DNA of 36,418 bases from Variovorax sp. E3. GTDB taxonomy: Bacteria; Pseudomonadota; Gammaproteobacteria; Burkholderiales; Burkholderiaceae_C. Position numbers and translations under genes: made by a program. The notes beneath the pieces were generated by a model. The model ran no database searches. It was not told where the DNA came from and worked only from the letters and a program-made list of their open reading frames with translations. This document shows, in pieces, positions 33,726 to 36,418 of the stretch. Position 1 is the stretch's first letter; the number at the start of each line of letters is the position of its first letter. Location: positions 1 through 36,418 of the forward strand of contig NZ_MOWM01000068.1 in assembly GCF_016082275.1 (NCBI RefSeq), read 5' to 3'.

Positions 33726-34157
33726 ATGAAAAAGACAGGTGCGAGTGAAGGCCCGCCGGCATCGGAACTCATCTCCGAAAAAATCGCCTCGCTCGGCGAC
33801 TGGCGCGGCGCAACGCTCGCCCGGATGCGCAAGCTCATCCATGACGCAGACCCGCAGGTCGTCGAAGAGTGGAAGTGGATGGGCACGCCGGTGTGGTCGC
33901 ACGACGGCATCCTGTGCACGGGCGAGTCCTACAAGAGCGCGGTGAAGCTGACCTTCGCCAAGGGCGCGTCGCTGGCGGACCCGACCGGGCTCTTCAACGC
34001 GAGTCTGGACGGCAACATGCGCCGCGCCATCGACATCCATGAAGGCGAAGAAGTGGCCGCCGCCGCCTTCAAGGCGCTGATCCGGGCAGCGATCGCGCAC
34101 AACGAAGAGAGCAAGGCGAGATCGGCGAAGTCGCCGAAGAAAGCGGCGAAGCCCTGA
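33726..34157 (+). CDS. DUF1801 domain protein
   Basis: 143 residues from ATG 33726 (GGA 9 nt upstream); the frame is open earlier but as shadow of the convergent GGEEF gene's control region. SLGDWRGATLARMRKLIHDA, VEEWKWMGTPVWSHDGILCT, SAVKLTFAKGASLADPTGLF and AIDIHEGEEV match DUF1801, a YdhG-like alpha+beta fold with a proposed but weakly supported iron-chaperone link. The Lys/Ala-rich C-terminal tail is a typical basic tail of this family. It converges on a second DUF1801-type gene 10 bp away. Confidence 0.85.
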   Translation: MKKTGASEGPPASELISEKIASLGDWRGATLARMRKLIHDADPQVVEEWKWMGTPVWSHDGILCTGESYKSAVKLTFAKGASLADPTGLFNASLDGNMRRAIDIHEGEEVAAAAFKALIRAAIAHNEESKARSAKSPKKAAKP

Positions 34158-34167
34158 AGCCGCTGGG

Positions 34168-34542
34168 CTACCAGAAAGCGTCGTCTTCGCGCGCCTTCAC
34201 CGCCTGCACGCGCTGCTCGGCGATCTTGCGGATCAGGGCCTCCGGCAAGGGCGCGGTGTACGCCACCTGAAGCATGCCCTTGGTGGTCTTGTGCTTCTCC
34301 AGTTCCTTGCGAAACGGCGCCAGCCCTTCCTCGGTCGGCGTGAAGTTGAGATGGGCCTTGTGCGCGGAGAAGGCGAACAGGAACCGGGGTTCCACGAAGA
34401 ACGGTGTCCCCCACTTGATCGCCTCTTCAGCCTCCGGCGCAACCTGTTGCAAGAGCGCGTACAGCCGGCGCAAGTGCGGCTGACCCGCGGGCGGGGCGGC
34501 CTCGATGTATTCGGCGATCGTTGCAGGGCGCGGGCTTGCCAT
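34168..34542 (-). CDS. DUF1801 / YdeI-OmpD-associated-like protein
   Basis: 124 residues. ATG 34542 is preceded by AGGAGG with an 8-nt spacer; a GTG at 34551 is the less likely start. ATIAEYIEAAPPAGQPHLRR, EEAIKWGTPFFVEPRFLFAF and KAHLNFTPTEEGLAPF place it in the DUF1801 fold group, where the W-G-x-P motif is conserved. It is the last gene of the minus-strand set containing the adenylosuccinate synthetase-like gene, 22 bp after the membrane protein gene. The function is unknown. Confidence 0.82.
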   Translation of the reverse strand: MASPRPATIAEYIEAAPPAGQPHLRRLYALLQQVAPEAEEAIKWGTPFFVEPRFLFAFSAHKAHLNFTPTEEGLAPFRKELEKHKTTKGMLQVAYTAPLPEALIRKIAEQRVQAVKAREDDAFW

Positions 34543-34564
34543 CTCGTTCACCTCCTCGGTACGT

Positions 34565-34990
34565 TCAAAGATCGGGCCAGACCTGGATCAGCCCCACCAG
34601 GTGCACCACGCCGAACCCCAGGCAGATCAGCGAGCTCCACACCCAGAAGGCGCTCAGCCGGCGCCGCTCGAAAATGAAAAGTCCCACCACCGCGAGCCCG
34701 CGCAGCAAATACACCGCCGTGATCGCGGGCAACGCCCACGCCAGCAGCGGCAGCGGCTGCAACACGCCGGCACCCGAGAGCGCATAGGCCGACCAGGCAC
34801 CCAGCACGCAGGCAATGAGCAGCGTGACGATGGGCGGGTACAGGTGCCCCGCCGCCGCGCCCGAGGCCATGCGCTCCCCCGCGCCGAAGAAGCGGTACCA
34901 CGCGGGGCCGCCGAAGATGATGCAGAGGTGCAGCAGCGCGGCGACGGCGCTCAAGCCCGCGCCGACGATCAGGGGAATGTTGTAGCTCAC
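34565..34990 (-). CDS. Small four-helix membrane protein
   Basis: 141 residues from a GTG start (GAGAG about 7 nt upstream). Four hydrophobic helices are visible: IPLIVGAGLSAVAALLHL, LYPPIVTLLIACVLGAW, LLAWALPAITAVYLL and FWVWSSLICLGFGVVHLVGL. Between helices 1 and 2 is GPAWYRFFGAGERMA, the start pattern of a small family of bacterial membrane proteins that I recognise but cannot name functionally. It begins 8 bp after the adenylosuccinate synthetase-like gene and is probably cotranscribed. Confidence 0.82.
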   Translation of the reverse strand: MSYNIPLIVGAGLSAVAALLHLCIIFGGPAWYRFFGAGERMASGAAAGHLYPPIVTLLIACVLGAWSAYALSGAGVLQPLPLLAWALPAITAVYLLRGLAVVGLFIFERRRLSAFWVWSSLICLGFGVVHLVGLIQVWPDL

Positions 34991-34998
34991 GCAGTCTC

Positions 34999-36339
34999 TC
35001 AAGGCAGGTGCTTGCGGTCGCGCACGGCCTCGCGTGCCGGGCCGAACGCGCCGAAGCGCACGGGCAGGCCGCTCACCGCCTCGGCATGTTCCACCCAGGC
35101 ATGCGCGGTGGTGATGGGGTGCGGCTCGTAGATGGGCTCGGCGCCCTGCAGCAGCCGGGTCAATGCGTGCTGGTGGTCGAGGTCGCGCACGCCGCCGAGC
35201 GGCAGCGAAGCGAGGCGGCCCGTGTCCTCGGTGCGATAGCCGGCGCACCAGCGCAACCGCGCAGCGTCGACCGCGTCGAGGTGGCTCACCACCAGCCCGT
35301 CGAGCGTGCCGACGGCATCGAGCGCATAGCGCAGCAGCACCGCATCGGGATGGCCCCGGCGGAACACGCCCTGCCAGCCTTCGTCGGCGTTGTGCGGCTC
35401 GGCCAGCCGCGCGTCGAGCGCCGGATCATGCGTGGGCAGCGGGCCCACGCCGTGGCGCGTGAGGTAGCTGCGCAGCACACCCAGGTGCTGCACGGGCGCG
35501 TCGATGCCCGTGTCATGCAGCACGGCCTCCACCGCCGCCGTCGAGATCGTGCTCCACGTGGTGTGCGGATGAAAGCCGCGCCACTCGTCGAGCAGCACGC
35601 CTTGCGCGCCTTCGAAGACCACGGCACCGGGCCGGGCGAGGCGTTCGGCGATGCGGTCCGCGCTCGCGGGCGGCGATTGCTTCAGGCACGGCGCGATGGC
35701 GTCGAGCCAGCGTTGTGCGAGCGAGTCGTCGTGGAGCATGGCCAGTTCCTGCGCGGCATCGGCATCGGGATGCGCGGGCGCTGCGTTCGCGAACTCGCGC
35801 AGCAGCGCCTTGCGTGACGCCTCCAGCTTGTCGAGCGCAAATTGCGCATGCGGCAGGTCGCCGTAGTGCAGCGCCTCGTCGGGCGCGGCGAGCGCATGCC
35901 GCACCGTTTCGCCGACACCCACGCCGCAGCTGCCGTGCGCGCCCTCCCCGCGCGCCCATTCGCGCAGCCGGCCCGCGGCCTGGTGGAACGGGGTCGTCAC
36001 GCGGCAGCGCGCGTCGATCAGCAGGCGCGAGAACGCGTCGTGCACGCCCGCCTGCTCAAGCGCCGCCGCCTCGACGCGCAGCGCCGTCGGGTGCACCACC
36101 ACCGGGCTCGCGAGCACCGTGCCCACGCCCGCATGAAAACTGCCGGCGCCGAATTGCGAGAAGGTGTGGTGCCGCCCGTCCGCCAGCACCACGTTGTGCC
36201 CGGCCTGCGCGCCGCCGTTGAAGCGCACCACGGTGTGGGCCTGCAGGGCGCCGCACAGGTGATCGGTGAAGAGCCCCTTGCCGCAATCCCCGAAGCCGAG
36301 GCCCAGCAGCGAGACGTAGCGCGTGGCCGAGGCAGTCAC
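34999..36339 (-). CDS. Divergent adenylosuccinate synthetase paralog
   Basis: 446 residues. The PurA fold is recognisable: the P-loop-like LGLGFGDCGKGLFTD keeps the catalytic Asp (Asp18) but has C-G-K-G where PurA has E-G-K-G, and FNGGAQAGHNVV keeps the catalytic His (His48). GSCGVGVGETV replaces the usual G-T-T-G-R-G-I-G-P, and EGAQGVLLDEWRGFHPHTTW matches the EGAQG block. Canonical PurA joins aspartate to IMP with GTP; the altered IMP-facing loops suggest a different nucleotide or acid substrate. The start is GTG 36339, 7 bp after the stop of the upstream gene. A true housekeeping purA is expected elsewhere. It shares an operon with a membrane protein and a DUF1801 protein. Confidence 0.8.
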   Translation of the reverse strand: MTASATRYVSLLGLGFGDCGKGLFTDHLCGALQAHTVVRFNGGAQAGHNVVLADGRHHTFSQFGAGSFHAGVGTVLASPVVVHPTALRVEAAALEQAGVHDAFSRLLIDARCRVTTPFHQAAGRLREWARGEGAHGSCGVGVGETVRHALAAPDEALHYGDLPHAQFALDKLEASRKALLREFANAAPAHPDADAAQELAMLHDDSLAQRWLDAIAPCLKQSPPASADRIAERLARPGAVVFEGAQGVLLDEWRGFHPHTTWSTISTAAVEAVLHDTGIDAPVQHLGVLRSYLTRHGVGPLPTHDPALDARLAEPHNADEGWQGVFRRGHPDAVLLRYALDAVGTLDGLVVSHLDAVDAARLRWCAGYRTEDTGRLASLPLGGVRDLDHQHALTRLLQGAEPIYEPHPITTAHAWVEHAEAVSGLPVRFGAFGPAREAVRDRKHLP

Positions 36340-36346
36340 CCGACGC

Positions 36347-36418
36347 TCAGCCGAAGAGCCGCTTCCACCACGAAGAACGCGGGCCCGCCGCGGCCGCCAC
36401 GCCGGGCGGCGCGCGGCG
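36347..36418 (-). CDS. C-terminal end of an upstream gene, cut by the window edge
   Basis: Twenty-three codons plus stop are visible on the minus strand, ending GPRSSWWKRLFG. The W-W-K-R-L-F-G ending is common at the C-terminus of small proteobacterial proteins and suggests a real frame. The spacing of 7 bp to the next gene suggests one operon. No function can be assigned. Confidence 0.5.
   Translation of the reverse strand, partial: RRAPPGVAAAAGPRSSWWKRLFG

Overview
The window is a GC-rich stretch of bacterial chromosome. Codon use, gene families (MocR regulators, Dpp-type and Tau-type ABC transporters, autotransporter, Rhs tail) and the dispersed GC-rich palindromes suggest a betaproteobacterium of the Comamonadaceae, probably Variovorax or a close relative. 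This assignment is inferred from family resemblance; no rRNA or tRNA gene is present to confirm it.

Layout. 1-1995: 3' end of a large autotransporter adhesin. 2023-5754 (minus): a four-gene lipid-like set made of a coclaurine N-methyltransferase/cyclopropane synthase-like methyltransferase, a DUF1295 membrane reductase-like protein, a DUF6134 secreted protein and an alpha/beta hydrolase. 5929-7631: a TTG-started lipoprotein and two small unknown proteins. About 7640-11400 is an accessory patch with uneven base composition. It holds a 5'-truncated Rhs C-terminus with a small immunity candidate, an IS-end-like tandem repeat, an AT-richer 155-codon orphan preceded by the tail of a lost gene, a lipoprotein, and a phage-satellite-like gene with a strongly folded leader.

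11404-15097: a LysR regulator converging on tauCBA-like genes (taurine/sulfonate/nitrate-type ABC importer), followed by a 374-bp spacer with REP-like palindromes. 15472-27573 is the functional core: a MocR (GntR-PLP) regulator divergent from a tightly packed set of SnoaL-like protein, FAD amine oxidase-like protein, complete dipeptide-type ABC importer (binding protein, two permeases, two ATPases), a YtcJ-like metal amidohydrolase and a CobW-type GTPase. Stop/start overlaps join the second permease through to the GTPase. The layout reads as uptake, hydrolysis and oxidation of an unidentified amide or amine compound. The GTPase carries a one-base deletion.

27638-36418: housekeeping and accessory genes. 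These are a GNAT acetyltransferase, a small secreted protein, a TPR protein with a palindrome inside its promoter, a ClsC-like phospholipase D lipoprotein, a GH100-like glycosidase, a membrane GGEEF diguanylate cyclase with an extra C-terminal domain, two convergent DUF1801 proteins, and a minus-strand operon with a divergent adenylosuccinate synthetase paralog. The last gene is cut by the window edge.
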